Source: Candidatus Phyllobacterium onerii (GTDB lineage: Bacteria > Pseudomonadota > Alphaproteobacteria > Rhizobiales > Rhizobiaceae). Taken from it: a stretch of 43,960 bases of DNA. How positions within the stretch are numbered: the stretch's first letter is position 1; every line of letters begins with the position of its first letter. The stretch covers positions 1 to 43,960 of the forward strand of contig NZ_JAQMHX010000025.1 in NCBI RefSeq assembly GCF_028331445.1. Direction: 5' to 3'. Made by a program: the position numbers and the translations under genes. The notes under the pieces are model-generated. The model was not told where the DNA came from. It did not search any database and saw nothing but the letters and a program-made list of their open reading frames with translations. This document shows, piece by piece, positions 8,544 to 17,516 of the stretch.

Positions 8544-8795
8544 ATGGGTAAAAACGCAAAGCCGGACCGAAGCGGGTTGCAGGCTTTAAGGTTCCCAAGA
8601 CACTGCCGGTCAAAATGCTGCGCGGTCTCGTGAGCAATCCGTTTTACGCGAGGTTCTGGCCAATGCTCTGACCACCGGTGCAGCGGCGGCAGCGCTGCAC
8701 GCATTGAAGAGCGGAAAGATACCGCGGATGCTGGCAAACAGGGTGCTAAAAAAGGGGGCGAAACCACACGGGCAGTTTAAAGCGGGACCAGTGCC
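8544..8795 (+). pseudogene. Frameshifted remnant of a conserved hypothetical ('KVPK' type) gene
   Basis: From ATG 8544 the frame opens MGKNAKPDR. After a shift near 8570 it reads KRVAGFKVPKTLPVKMLRGL then VSNPFYAR. After a second shift near 8655 it reads VLANALTTGAAAAALHALKS then GKIPRML. Joined, this resembles small alphaproteobacterial proteins of the KKVAGVKVPKxLRRxxxxLLxSPxGRxxLAxALVAAAGAAAAAL type. At least two frameshifts break it. It follows the truncated stress gene on the same strand, so both decayed in the same neighbourhood. Confidence 0.55.
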
Positions 8796-9013
8796 GCAAT
8801 GCGCGCGATCGGGGATACCGCCCACTCCAGCTTCCAAATCACACACGACCTGGCAACAGAGGCCCGGATGTTTCATAGGCTTGCGAGTGTCACCTCAGGG
8901 AATTTTCTGCGGAGCCCCCTTTGGACAGGCTGGCCTGTGCTGATCTTTGGGGAGTGTCGTATAGGGCCGCTCATGGCGTAATAGCTGGAGCCCAATTTCA
9001 GGATGCGAAGCCA

Positions 9014-9036
9014 GCTCACGGTATAATGGCGTGAGC
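9014..9036. repeat. Perfect inverted repeat downstream of cspA
   Basis: GCTCACG (9014-9020), nine bases, CGTGAGC (9030-9036). It lies 50-75 bp past the cspA stop on that gene's strand, where a terminator would be expected, but no T-run follows on either strand. The loop contains TATAAT on the + strand. It could be an RNA 3' stem or a protein site; undecided. Confidence 0.45.
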
Positions 9037-9088
9037 GAGACGGCACAGGCGATTTTAACCGAAGTGTCCCAATGAATCTTCTATCGAC

Positions 9089-9289
9089 TCAAAGCACCCG
9101 AACGTTTTCCGCCTTCGATTTCCCGGTCTTGCGATCTTGCCCCAGATCGTAATTTACGCGTTGCCCTTCATTCAGCGCATCACCCTCGATAGCGGAGACG
9201 TGCACGAACACGTCCGTGCCTCCACCTTCCGGCGTGATGAACCCGAAACCCTTTTGCGTATTGAAAAACTTGACTGTACCAGTTGCCAT
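9089..9289 (-). CDS. cspA: Cold shock protein, CspA family
   Basis: A 66-residue single cold-shock domain (OB fold) protein. The RNA-binding motifs are intact: RNP1 KGFGFI (residues ~14-19) and RNP2 VFVHVSAI (~28-35). GTVKFFN opens the domain. It binds single-stranded RNA/DNA as an RNA chaperone in the cytoplasm. Length and motifs are typical. The start has GAGG about 8 bp upstream. Mono-cistronic on the minus strand. Alphaproteobacteria carry several CspA paralogues and only some respond to cold; this one may instead be a stationary-phase or stress type. Confidence 0.95.
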   Translation of the reverse strand: MATGTVKFFNTQKGFGFITPEGGGTDVFVHVSAIEGDALNEGQRVNYDLGQDRKTGKSKAENVRVL

Positions 9290-9708
9290 GCACTTTGCCT
9301 CGAAGGTTCAGCAGTTAATTGCCCCCAGGCAAACCTATAGCCATTGACATGTATTCGCAATAAGCGCTCGGCGCGCAAGCTTCCACGAACGTTGAGCGTC
9401 GTTATTCAGTCCCGCTATGAGTGGAAGAGCGGGCGTCTTGGCAAGGAATGATGGGTCGTTGGTTCCGCGCCTTCAGGGTTGCCAGGTCTTGGCATTTTCA
9501 AACGAATGTTTGCTGCTGGCTTCTGTTTAACTCCGAGCCGGGGGACATAGGGCGCTGTAACGGAGGGACTCAATTTTGAACTCGATCTGGAGCTGTGCAC
9601 GGGTTGTTCCGCGGCCGGGTAGGTTTCATTTTCGTTATCTGTTATTGCAGAGTAGAAAAGCGTTGAAATAATGATGTTCCATCTGAGTACGTTTACGCAC
9701 AGAGGCCA
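9290..9708. other. Divergent intergenic region between cspA and the MarR gene
   Basis: About 420 bp with no supported gene. It holds the cspA 5' leader (minus) and the MarR promoter (plus). A weak sigma-70-like pair, TTGCAG (9645-9650), 16 bp, AATAAT (9667-9672), stands 36 bp before the MarR start. I saw no long palindrome that would act as a MarR operator. Confidence 0.35.
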
Positions 9709-10152
9709 ATGGCTGATCAATCCAATCTATCGAAACAGGAACTCGAGGATGGAGATTATGTTGCCCTGGCGCGATTTCGGCGCGCTGTTCGGGCATTCCT
9801 GAGCTTCAGCGAAAGCGCGGCGCGGGAATGGGGTCTGACAGCACAGCAGCATCAGGCAATTCTGGCCATTCGCGGATTTGCATCTGACAGCGAAATGGGT
9901 GTCGGTGATCTGGCTGAACATTTAATGATCCAGCACAACAGTGCCGTGGAATTGGTGAACCGGCTGCAGGATAGCGAACTGGTTGAGCGGTCGATCAAAG
10001 CAGACGATCGGCGGCGGGTTAATATTCGACTGACGCCCAAGGCACATGCCTTGCTTGCAGACCTTTCCTCGGCACATTTGCTGGAACTGCAAAGAACTGG
10101 ACCAGAGCTGGCCGAAATCCTTGGCCAGCTCCGCAAAAGAAACAAAACCTGA
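9709..10152 (+). CDS. MarR family transcriptional regulator
   Basis: A 147-residue winged-helix regulator. The MarR fold is visible: N-terminal dimerisation helix (VALARFRRAVRAFLSF), LTAQQHQAILAI, a recognition helix region near QHNSAVELVNRL, and the wing with ADDRRRVNIRLT (the conserved D-x-R-R-x-x-x-x-x-LT signature), then a C-terminal helix. These proteins bind palindromic operators as dimers and release them on ligand or oxidant binding. There is no obvious redox cysteine. The start ATG has AGAGG upstream. It is convergent with the ClC channel gene, 14 bp apart, whose promoter carries a perfect palindrome, so regulation of the ClC gene is a plausible inference. Confidence 0.9.
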   Translation: MADQSNLSKQELEDGDYVALARFRRAVRAFLSFSESAAREWGLTAQQHQAILAIRGFASDSEMGVGDLAEHLMIQHNSAVELVNRLQDSELVERSIKADDRRRVNIRLTPKAHALLADLSSAHLLELQRTGPELAEILGQLRKRNKT

Positions 10153-10166
10153 CGGCAGTTCATCGG

Positions 10167-11978
10167 TTAGTCGCTGACGACTTTAGCTGCAATCTGTTCA
10201 GAATTTCTCGAGCGCTCGCGAAAATACGCCGTGCGCTCCTTTTCATCGGAATGGCTTGCAAGACGTGTTCGCAGTAAATCCTTCCGTGCGACAAGGCCAA
10301 CAACATGCCCGGTTTGCGGGTCAATGATCGCTACCCTGCCGGCGTCGTTTAACACCATCCGATCCGCCAGGCGTGCGACGAGTTCATCCGGATAACCGGA
10401 TAGAACGGCGTTGTCGGAGACGCATTCAAAGAGTGTCTCGCCGGAATGATCGCCTTGCGTACTCCAACGAAGAACATCGGCCCGCGAAACCATTCCGACG
10501 AGGCAATTCTGTTGGTCGACAAGCGGATAGGATTTATGCCTGTGTTGGCTCGCCGTGAAAAAGGCGACCGCCTCGTCAACCTGCATTGAAGCGGGGAGCG
10601 TATCCGGATTGGCAACCATCACTTCCGAAACCCGGAGGAGTTCAAACGGATCGATGCTGTATTCTCGCGTGATGTGCTGTCCGCGGCGGGCGATTTTTTC
10701 CGTTAGTATAGAGCGCTTGAGCAGAAGCACGGTCACACAATAGGCGCAGCCTGTCGCGACCAGTAGTGGCACAAGGAGTTCTACTTTCCCGGTCAGCTCT
10801 ACGGCAAAGATGATGCCGGTCAGCGGCGAGCGCATTGTGCCGCCCATCATGGCTGCCATGCCCAGCAGCGACCAGAGTTCGACAGGACCTGCAAAATACT
10901 GCCCCTCGAGAAACCCCACCGATCCGCCAATGATCAGCAGAGGCGCCAGCACGCCTCCCGAGGTTCCCGAAGCCAAGGCCAGTATCCAGATGATCGACTT
11001 GACGACCACCAGCAGCAATACGGCGTGTGCGTCGATGCTGTTGTTGAGCAGATCATGGATGACGTCATAGCCGACACCCATTGCCCGAGGCTCGATCATT
11101 CCGCCCAGCCCAATGGCGATGCCGCCTAAAGCCGGCCACCACATCCAATGCAATGGCAACCGCGCGAACAGATCTTCTGCCGCATACAGGAGCGACGTCA
11201 ACAAACCTGACAACAGGCCCATGGTCAGTCCAACCACGGCACACATGGCCAGGGTAAGAAGGGAAAGATCATGCTTGAAGAAAAGCGGAAACAACGGCCC
11301 GTCGCCCATGAGCAGGGGACGCCAGGCGATGGCAACCGCTGCTGCCACCATTACCGGGATGAGACTGCGCGGTTTCCACTCGAAGAGGAGCAATTCGACG
11401 GCCAGGAGGATTGCGGCGATCGGTGTGCCAAAGATCGCCGTCATGCCCGCCGCTGCACCTGCCACCAGTATCGTCTTGCGCTCCGCCGCGCTCAGATGGA
11501 AGCATTGTGCGAACAGCGAGCCGATTGCCCCACCGGTCATGATGATCGGACCTTCGGCGCCGAACGGCCCCCCGGTGCCGATGGCGATCGCCGATGACAG
11601 CGGCTTCAACAAAGCCACCTTCGGCTGCATGCGGCTGCTGCCGATGAGGATCGCTTCAATCGCTTCCGGGATTCCGTGACCTCTGATTTTCTCGGACCCG
11701 TAGCGGGCCATCAGACCGATGATCAACCCGCCCAGCACGGGAACGATCAGCATCATGATGCCGGGTGTGATGTTGGCATAGGAGACGTCTTCGACAGAGA
11801 AACGCTGGAACCAGGCTAAATTGGTGGCAAGAGCAATGAGCTTGATGAGAAACCAGGCGGCAAACGTCCCACCTGTGCCGACGATGGCTGCCATCGCGAC
11901 AAGGATCAAAACGCGATAGTCCGTCGAAAAATCACCTGGAGCGGGTGTGGACCGGGGGGAGAACGGATGATGAGACAT
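10167..11978 (-). CDS. ClC-type chloride channel/transporter with C-terminal CBS pair
   Basis: A 603-residue inner-membrane protein of the ClC family. I start at ATG 11976-11978 (MSHHPFSP); the upstream in-frame ATG lies beyond the promoter palindrome and is unlikely. Selectivity motifs: GHGIPEA at 100-106 (first motif, with His instead of the Ser of E. coli ClcA), GAEGP at 140-144 with the gating Glu E142, and GTSGGVLAP. About ten hydrophobic helices are followed by two CBS domains from about residue 440 (VMVANPDTLPASM and VSDNAVLSGYPDELV regions) that may sense adenine nucleotides. Role: chloride (or similar anion) flux, often linked to acid resistance. Whether channel or antiporter cannot be told. 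Convergent with the MarR gene. Confidence 0.93.
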   Translation of the reverse strand: MSHHPFSPRSTPAPGDFSTDYRVLILVAMAAIVGTGGTFAAWFLIKLIALATNLAWFQRFSVEDVSYANITPGIMMLIVPVLGGLIIGLMARYGSEKIRGHGIPEAIEAILIGSSRMQPKVALLKPLSSAIAIGTGGPFGAEGPIIMTGGAIGSLFAQCFHLSAAERKTILVAGAAAGMTAIFGTPIAAILLAVELLLFEWKPRSLIPVMVAAAVAIAWRPLLMGDGPLFPLFFKHDLSLLTLAMCAVVGLTMGLLSGLLTSLLYAAEDLFARLPLHWMWWPALGGIAIGLGGMIEPRAMGVGYDVIHDLLNNSIDAHAVLLLVVVKSIIWILALASGTSGGVLAPLLIIGGSVGFLEGQYFAGPVELWSLLGMAAMMGGTMRSPLTGIIFAVELTGKVELLVPLLVATGCAYCVTVLLLKRSILTEKIARRGQHITREYSIDPFELLRVSEVMVANPDTLPASMQVDEAVAFFTASQHRHKSYPLVDQQNCLVGMVSRADVLRWSTQGDHSGETLFECVSDNAVLSGYPDELVARLADRMVLNDAGRVAIIDPQTGHVVGLVARKDLLRTRLASHSDEKERTAYFRERSRNSEQIAAKVVSD

Positions 11979-12015
11979 AGCGACTTTCGTGGGAAGGTGA
12001 CTGGCTGCGCATCTG

Positions 12016-12036
12016 TTATATCGTGATACGATATAA
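12016..12036. promoter_or_regulatory. Perfect 9-bp-arm palindrome upstream of the ClC gene: operator
   Basis: TTATATCGT (12016-12024), GAT, ACGATATAA (12028-12036): a perfect inverted repeat 38 bp upstream of the chosen ClC start. Size, symmetry and position fit the operator of a dimeric winged-helix repressor (MarR, PadR or GntR type). The MarR gene converging on the ClC gene is the first candidate binder. No second copy was seen before that MarR gene. Confidence 0.6.
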
Positions 12037-12041
12037 TTCAA

Positions 12042-12343
12042 GTGGGTTTAAGGCACGAGATGCGCGCCTTGCAGCAATGACTCTCGGCGCAGGGGCGGAC
12101 ATCGCGTTATTGCGGGTTTCGGCTCGACCGGTGCGGTTGCATAATGTTTTGTGTGGAACTTCGGTAAAGATAGCGTGATGGGGCACAATCGTCAGGTTGA
12201 ATTAACAACGACAATGCAAAACCCGCGTTGCATTTCTGTGTACTCTTGCCATCCTGACGCGCATGAAAGCGTGATCTCGAGCAGCCTCGTTCTGTCCGTC
12301 GTTGCAGCATTTCTTTAGAACCGGGCAGCCGCTTTGCCGATCT
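12042..12343. other. Intergenic region between the xylulokinase gene end and the ClC promoter
   Basis: About 300 bp with no supported gene. It is the 3' flank of the long sugar operon (minus) and the upstream region of the ClC gene. I found no clear hairpin with a T-run that would end the operon transcript. Confidence 0.4.
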
Positions 12344-13816
12344 CTACGCCGCAGGTGAATACATGTGGAGGTAACGTTGTCGCCGCACATGAAGGACAGC
12401 CGCCGCGTGTTTATCTGGTTCGAAGCGGATGCGAACAGCGGGCTTCCGGCATACCGACTCCATCGTCCCGGCACCAACCGCCAGCATTGCCAGGCGTGCT
12501 GCACCGAACGCCGCTCCAATCTCGGCGCCCTCGGGCAAATCGAGCGGTAGATCGAGGACATCTGCAAGCAGGCCGTTCCAGTAGCTGCTGCGAGACCCGC
12601 CACCAACCAGCATGCAGGATCGCGGCGCGGCGTTTGCCGCCTTCAACACTTCGAGTCCGTCAGCCATCGCGAAGGCAACGCCTTCCAGAACGGCATAGGC
12701 CAGTGCACCGGCATCGTGCTCCGTCCGCAAACCGTCGAATTTCGCCGTGGCGTTCGGGTCGTTGTGAGGCGTTCTCTCTCCCGCGAGATAGGGCAGAAAG
12801 ACGGGGGCGGCCTCGCGACGTGCAGGGTCCGAAGCAAAGATTTTCGCCTTTTCGATCAGACCGGCGACATCACGGCCATGACCTGTCAGGGCGCCCAGCC
12901 AGGCCAGTGCCGACGCAGCCGAGAGCGCCACGACCATCCCATGCCAGCGCTGCGGCAGCGCGTGGCAAAAGCCATGCAGTGTCCGCTCCGGCAGGGCAAC
13001 CAGCCGGTCGGTCGATACGAACAGCACGCCGGAGGTCCCTAGCGATAAAAATCCGTCACCCGGGCTGACGGCGCCGATACCAACCGCTGACGATGCATTG
13101 TCTCCACCGCCGCCGGCAATCGGAATCCTGCGTCCAGTCAGGCCCCACAAAGCTGCTACCTCGGCGGAAAGATCGGTCGAGAGTTCAGACCCCTCGACAA
13201 GGTCGGGCATTTGCGATCGTCTCATGCCACCGCCCTTTAGCAGAACGTCATCCCATACGCGCCGTCCTATATCGAGCCAAAGGGTGCCGGCCGAGTCGGA
13301 TTTGTCTGATACGTACGCCCCCGAGAGACGGTATCGGAGGTAGTCTTTGGGCAACAGAACCTTTGCGACCTTTGCAAAAAGTTCAGGCTCGTGCCGCGCA
13401 ACCCAGAGCAGCTTGGGTGCCGTGAAGCCCGGCATAGTTGTGTTCGAGGCACGGGCGAAGAAATCCGGTATCCGCTCGAGGAGTTCGGCGCATTCGCGCC
13501 CGCAGCGCCCATCATTCCAAAGAATCGCGGGGCGCAGAACTGAACCGTGGCGGTCCAGCAACGTCGCGCTGTGCTGCTGCCCGGACAGACCGATAGATTG
13601 AAGCTGCAGGAAATCGGACGGGGCCGTTGCGCGGATATGACCCACGGCCGCGTCGGCAGCATTCCACCAGTCTTCAGGGTTCTGTTCCGACCACATTGGC
13701 CGGCGCCGCAAGACGTCGAGGGGCGCTGATCCCTCAGCGATCAATCTTTGATCCTCATCGACCAGAATTGCCTTGACGGACGAGGTGCCAACGTCAATGC
13801 CGAGAAAAGTTCCCAT
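12344..13816 (-). CDS. xylB: Xylulokinase (FGGY family)
   Basis: A 490-residue kinase matching xylulokinase XylB in length and order of motifs: GIDVGTSSVKA at residues 5-15 (ATP phosphate loop, D8), LSGQQHSATLLD (substrate region), the WNDGR motif, GGGGDNASSAVG with the catalytic-type Asp, and GTSGVLF in the C-terminal ATPase domain. Reaction: D-xylulose + ATP to D-xylulose 5-phosphate, entering the pentose phosphate pathway. Its ATG overlaps the stop of the ABC ATPase gene as TGATG. It is the last gene of the ten-gene operon and the second FGGY kinase in it, so the pathway probably has a xylulose branch or product. Confidence 0.9.
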   Translation of the reverse strand: MGTFLGIDVGTSSVKAILVDEDQRLIAEGSAPLDVLRRRPMWSEQNPEDWWNAADAAVGHIRATAPSDFLQLQSIGLSGQQHSATLLDRHGSVLRPAILWNDGRCGRECAELLERIPDFFARASNTTMPGFTAPKLLWVARHEPELFAKVAKVLLPKDYLRYRLSGAYVSDKSDSAGTLWLDIGRRVWDDVLLKGGGMRRSQMPDLVEGSELSTDLSAEVAALWGLTGRRIPIAGGGGDNASSAVGIGAVSPGDGFLSLGTSGVLFVSTDRLVALPERTLHGFCHALPQRWHGMVVALSAASALAWLGALTGHGRDVAGLIEKAKIFASDPARREAAPVFLPYLAGERTPHNDPNATAKFDGLRTEHDAGALAYAVLEGVAFAMADGLEVLKAANAAPRSCMLVGGGSRSSYWNGLLADVLDLPLDLPEGAEIGAAFGAARLAMLAVGAGTMESVCRKPAVRIRFEPDKHAAAVLHVRRQRYLHMYSPAA

Positions 13817-14901
13817 CAGATACCGAGACCCTGACTGTCGAACAGGTAGATGTGCTGCGGCGCAATTCCAATTGGCAGGGTGTCGTTCCTTGCGATTGCC
13901 GGACGGCCCGGCACGACGATCGTCATCATCGGCGCCCCCTCGGGCAGAGCGTAGATCTGGCTCGCGCCGCCAAGATACTCGGCAAAGTCTGCTTTCAGGC
14001 TCAGTACCGGTGTGGCCGATTGAAGCTCAAGATGCTCGGGTCTCATGCCCACCGTCACCGTGTCGCCCGTCTTCACCTGATGCTGGCGCTTCGTGGCGAC
14101 AGTCAGCGTACCGCCGGCAAAGGCGGGGCAGGAGACAGTCAGCTGGCGATCCGCGGCGCCGGTCACAACGGCCGGGATAAAGTTCATTTTTGGGGAACCG
14201 ATAAATCCCGCGACAAAAATATTTGCCGGATTGTCATAAAGTTCAGTCGGTGTTCCGACCTGCTCGACGAGCCCCGCCCGCAGGACGACGATGCGGTCTG
14301 CAAGCGTCATCGCTTCGATCTGATCATGCGTGACATAAACCATGGTGACGCCGAGAGCGCGGTGAAGCTTGGCAATTTCGACACGCATCTGTGTGCGCAG
14401 CTCCGCATCGAGATTTGAAAGCGGCTCGTCGAACAGAAAAAGTTTCGGATTGCGTACGATTGCCCGTCCGATCGCCACACGCTGGCGCTGACCGCCTGAA
14501 AGCTGGCGAGGCTTGCGCTCAAGCAGCATCTCGATCTGCAATATCCGCGCTGCTTCGGCAACGCGCCGCTTGATCTCGTCCTCCTTGGTCTTGACCATTC
14601 GGAGCCCGAAGGCAAGATTTTCGAACACGCTCATATGCGGATAAAGTGCATATGACTGAAACACCATCGCCACTTCGCGGCGTGCCGGCTCCACATGCGT
14701 AACAATCTTTTCGTCGATGAGGACATCGCCATCGCTGATCTCCTCAAGACCGGCAATCATTCGCAGGAGCGTTGATTTTCCGCAGCCGGAAGGCCCGACG
14801 AACACAACGAATTCGCCCTTCTCTGCCGAAAAACTCACGCCCTGGACGGCCGAATGTTCACCATAGCGCTTGACCACATTGTCGAGGCGAAGAAAAGACA
14901 T
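13816..14901 (-). CDS. ABC transporter ATP-binding protein, UgpC/MalK type
   Basis: A 361-residue CUT1-family ATPase. Walker A GPSGCGKST from residue 36, signature LSGGQ at 134-138, Walker B FLFDEP at ~155-160, H-loop THDQIEA. A C-terminal OB/TOBE regulatory domain with the GMRPEHLEL segment (~275) completes the MalK-like build. It would drive the two permeases encoded upstream in the same operon. MalK/UgpC-type subunits are often shared among CUT1 systems, so this one could also serve the ATPase-less transporter at 24.7-27.9 kb (inference). It ends in a TGATG overlap with xylB and starts directly after the stop of the FGGY kinase gene. Confidence 0.94.
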   Translation of the reverse strand: MSFLRLDNVVKRYGEHSAVQGVSFSAEKGEFVVFVGPSGCGKSTLLRMIAGLEEISDGDVLIDEKIVTHVEPARREVAMVFQSYALYPHMSVFENLAFGLRMVKTKEDEIKRRVAEAARILQIEMLLERKPRQLSGGQRQRVAIGRAIVRNPKLFLFDEPLSNLDAELRTQMRVEIAKLHRALGVTMVYVTHDQIEAMTLADRIVVLRAGLVEQVGTPTELYDNPANIFVAGFIGSPKMNFIPAVVTGAADRQLTVSCPAFAGGTLTVATKRQHQVKTGDTVTVGMRPEHLELQSATPVLSLKADFAEYLGGASQIYALPEGAPMMTIVVPGRPAIARNDTLPIGIAPQHIYLFDSQGLGI

Positions 14902-16512
14902 TCAAAAAACTCCGGATTCTTTGACAGGCACAAAGGCTGCAAGCGCGCGGCCCGCGGTCTCGACCTCGTTTCTTATGGCGAAAAGCTTTAGATAGACGCG
15001 ATAGGCAGCGTCATGCGCCCGCCACCACCGCGGATCGGCGTCGAGCGTTTCCTGCCGGGGTGCCATGGCTTCGAGACTGGCGAACAAATCTTTATGAAGC
15101 CCTGCAGCGACAGCAGCTACCATGGCGGTTCCAAGCAGCACCGGTTCCCTGGTGTCGCTAATGACAAGTTTCGCTCCGGTCGCATCGCGATAGAGCTGGA
15201 CGAGCAGTGGATTGTTCAGCTGACCGCCCGCCAAAGCTAGACTGTCGATCGCATATTGGCCATGGCTGTTTAAGTGTTCGATGATCTGCCGCGTCTGCAA
15301 AGCCAGTGCACGTGCCGTGGCGTAGTAGGCTTCCAGCAAGGACCGCTCCCCCGTGTCGAGCCCGAGGCCGGTCACCAGCGCACGGACGCGTCCATCTCCG
15401 AGTGGAGCGCGGTTGCCGAGCCAGTCCGGAACAATGTGGCGCGCCGCCGCTAAGGCCGCCCCTTCCTGTTGAAGGATTTGCAGGATCCGATTGGTGGTTT
15501 CGAGGTGAAGCGCGCTGCTCGGCTGTCCGGGACTTGCGGGATGATGCTCAAGCAGCGCGTCGAGCGCCGTGCCGGAAAGGCTTTGGCCGGCTTCGTGCAT
15601 CCAGTAGCCGGGAAATACCGCATCCTTGAACGGGCCCCACACACCGGGAATATGGCGGGGTCCTTGCGCAAACGGCATGTAGCAGGTTGATGTACCGGCA
15701 ATCATCGGCAGCAGATTGTTCATCCGCTTGCGATAATCTCGTCCAAGAACACCCAGCGCTCCGGCCTCTGCATCGATCAGGCCGATAGCCACCGGTATGC
15801 CTTGCGGCACGCCCATGGCCGCTGCAGCCGAGCCTGATACCCTGCCGTGCACTTCTCCGACCTTGCCTGGTGTGACGCCGAGTTTCCCGAGCTTTGTCAG
15901 ATCACCAATACCCAAATCGTCGAGCAGATCCTGACACCATGGATCAGCTCCGTCGGGGAGATAGGGCCATTTGCAAGCGAGCCCGCAGACGGAATGACGG
16001 TCGTCTCCCGTCGCGCGGCGCGCGAGCTCGTCACAGAGGTCGCGCGCGCCTCTTACCCGCGCCCACGCCGCCGGTCTATGCCGCTTCAACCAAAGCAGCT
16101 TTGGCAGATTGGTTTCCGGCGAAAGCGAGCCGCCGACATGATCGAGAAAGCGATGGCCTGTTGCATCAACTTCCGCCGCTTCAAATTCTGCCCGGTGATC
16201 CATCCAGCAGATCACATCGCCGCCTCCATCAAGAGGCGGCTCGCCTTCCGCTTCGATATAGACGGACGAAGTCGCGTCGAAAGCCAGACCGGCGACTGAG
16301 GATGCAAATTCAGGCCGTTGCGACAGGCATTCCGTCGCCGCCAGACAAACGGCGTTCCAGATATCGTCCATGCGGTAAACCGCATGATGTTCTGCCGGCG
16401 TCACTAGTTTGAATGAAGCGGATGCATCTGCCATGAGTTGGCCGTCGCTAGCGAAAAGGCCAGCCCGCGCGGACAGCGTCCCCACGTCGATTGCAAGGAG
16501 ATGCTTCATCAT
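14902..16512 (-). CDS. FGGY-family pentulose kinase (ribulokinase-like)
   Basis: A 536-residue kinase of the FGGY superfamily. AIDVGTLSARAGLF at residues 7-20 is the phosphate-binding loop with D9; FDATSS, CWMDHRA and the N-terminal PETNLPKLLWLKRH segment follow; the C-terminal domain has LIDAEAGALG, AGTST and the LALAGGQLNNPLLVQ loop. Length and motifs fit the 'FGGY-family pentulose kinase' (D-ribulokinase) group, longer than XylB (~490) and distinct from it. Reaction: ATP-dependent phosphorylation of a ketopentose (or similar polyol/ketose); exact sugar not readable. It begins 22 bp after the SorC regulator gene and abuts the ATPase gene. Confidence 0.88.
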   Translation of the reverse strand: MMKHLLAIDVGTLSARAGLFASDGQLMADASASFKLVTPAEHHAVYRMDDIWNAVCLAATECLSQRPEFASSVAGLAFDATSSVYIEAEGEPPLDGGGDVICWMDHRAEFEAAEVDATGHRFLDHVGGSLSPETNLPKLLWLKRHRPAAWARVRGARDLCDELARRATGDDRHSVCGLACKWPYLPDGADPWCQDLLDDLGIGDLTKLGKLGVTPGKVGEVHGRVSGSAAAAMGVPQGIPVAIGLIDAEAGALGVLGRDYRKRMNNLLPMIAGTSTCYMPFAQGPRHIPGVWGPFKDAVFPGYWMHEAGQSLSGTALDALLEHHPASPGQPSSALHLETTNRILQILQQEGAALAAARHIVPDWLGNRAPLGDGRVRALVTGLGLDTGERSLLEAYYATARALALQTRQIIEHLNSHGQYAIDSLALAGGQLNNPLLVQLYRDATGAKLVISDTREPVLLGTAMVAAVAAGLHKDLFASLEAMAPRQETLDADPRWWRAHDAAYRVYLKLFAIRNEVETAGRALAAFVPVKESGVF

Positions 16513-16534
16513 TCGCTCACCATTGTCGCCATTT

Positions 16535-17509
16535 TCATGCGGCGTCCTTCAAGATCGCTTCCGCCACATCTTCGTCCGTGACGAGACGATTGACATAGCC
16601 CGCTCGCAACACCGCCTTGATGATAAGCGCCTTGTGCATGCCGCCGGAAGCAAGGATCGATGACGGAATGAGCTTGAGGTTCGGGGGACGCATCGCCATC
16701 ACACGCTGGTTCAGTGGATGATCGACAGGTTCTCCGTTTTGATCGAGGAATACACCGAGGATATCGCCGACGGCACCGGCCTCTCTGAGCGTCGGCAGAT
16801 TCTCGGTCACGACCTGCGTCCTTACGAGAAGCGAATGGTCGGAGAGGTCACCACAGGCAATGAGGGCCACCGCGGTATTGCGGCCACGTTGCATCGCTTC
16901 TGCCAAACCGTAATGGGTCAGCAATGTGGTGCGGCTCTCGCTCGAAGGACAGTAGATGGGTGCTGCGACGTAATAACATTCGGCGCCAAGAATGCGGGCA
17001 AATTCCGTTGATACCTCAAAAGTGTTCGTGCCGGACCCACGTGTCAGACCACCCATCAGCGCCGCAACCCAGGCATTTGTCAGACGGCGCGGCGTCAGAT
17101 GTCTGCGCGCGGCCGAAAGCGTTTGCCCCCAACCGATGCCAAAACCCTTGCCATCGATGAGGAGCGGATCGAGCATGGCAGCGGTGGCGCGGCCCAAAAC
17201 ACGGTGCAGGTCTTCTGCTTGGGATACCGAGGGCACAACCGAGCAATCGATAAGGCCAAAGCGTCCCTTCAACTTTTCTTCGAGCGCCACACAACGGGTA
17301 AGCGGCATCTTGATATCGACACTGACCAGTCCGTCGCTCCGCGCCTGAACGACGATCTTGTTGACGCGCAGCCGGGTGATCGACAGCTTGTCGGCGATCT
17401 CCTGCTGGGTCAGACCACCGACATAGTAGTACCAGGCCACCCGGGCGCGAATTTGCTCGGTATCGGCGGCAGGGTTTGAGAGTAGTTCGTCTGAAGTGAA
17501 TTCGTTCAA
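16535..17509 (-). CDS. SorC family sugar-responsive transcriptional regulator (EryD-like)
   Basis: A 324-residue regulator. The open frame extends to 17629, but that part overlaps the epimerase gene and is Arg/Ser-rich; I prefer TTG 17507-17509, seven bases after the epimerase stop, which gives the family length. Residues ~15-65 hold the HTH (WYYYVGGLTQQEIADKLSIT then RLRVNKIV); the rest is a NagB/SorC sugar-phosphate binding domain (GIGWGQTLSAA, the ALMGGLTRG loop, CGDLSDHSLL, LASGGMHK). Family knowledge: such proteins are released from or activated on their operator by the phosphorylated pathway sugar. Encoded inside the operon it most likely controls; an inverted repeat at 23241-23272 is a candidate site. 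Confidence 0.88.
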   Translation of the reverse strand: MNEFTSDELLSNPAADTEQIRARVAWYYYVGGLTQQEIADKLSITRLRVNKIVVQARSDGLVSVDIKMPLTRCVALEEKLKGRFGLIDCSVVPSVSQAEDLHRVLGRATAAMLDPLLIDGKGFGIGWGQTLSAARRHLTPRRLTNAWVAALMGGLTRGSGTNTFEVSTEFARILGAECYYVAAPIYCPSSESRTTLLTHYGLAEAMQRGRNTAVALIACGDLSDHSLLVRTQVVTENLPTLREAGAVGDILGVFLDQNGEPVDHPLNQRVMAMRPPNLKLIPSSILASGGMHKALIIKAVLRAGYVNRLVTDEDVAEAILKDAA

Positions 17510-17516
17510 TGGTGTC

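Noticed and set aside
9415..9720. 101-residue minus-strand frame upstream of the MarR gene
   Set aside because: Ser/Pro-rich with no ribosome site or family; overlaps the MarR promoter region.
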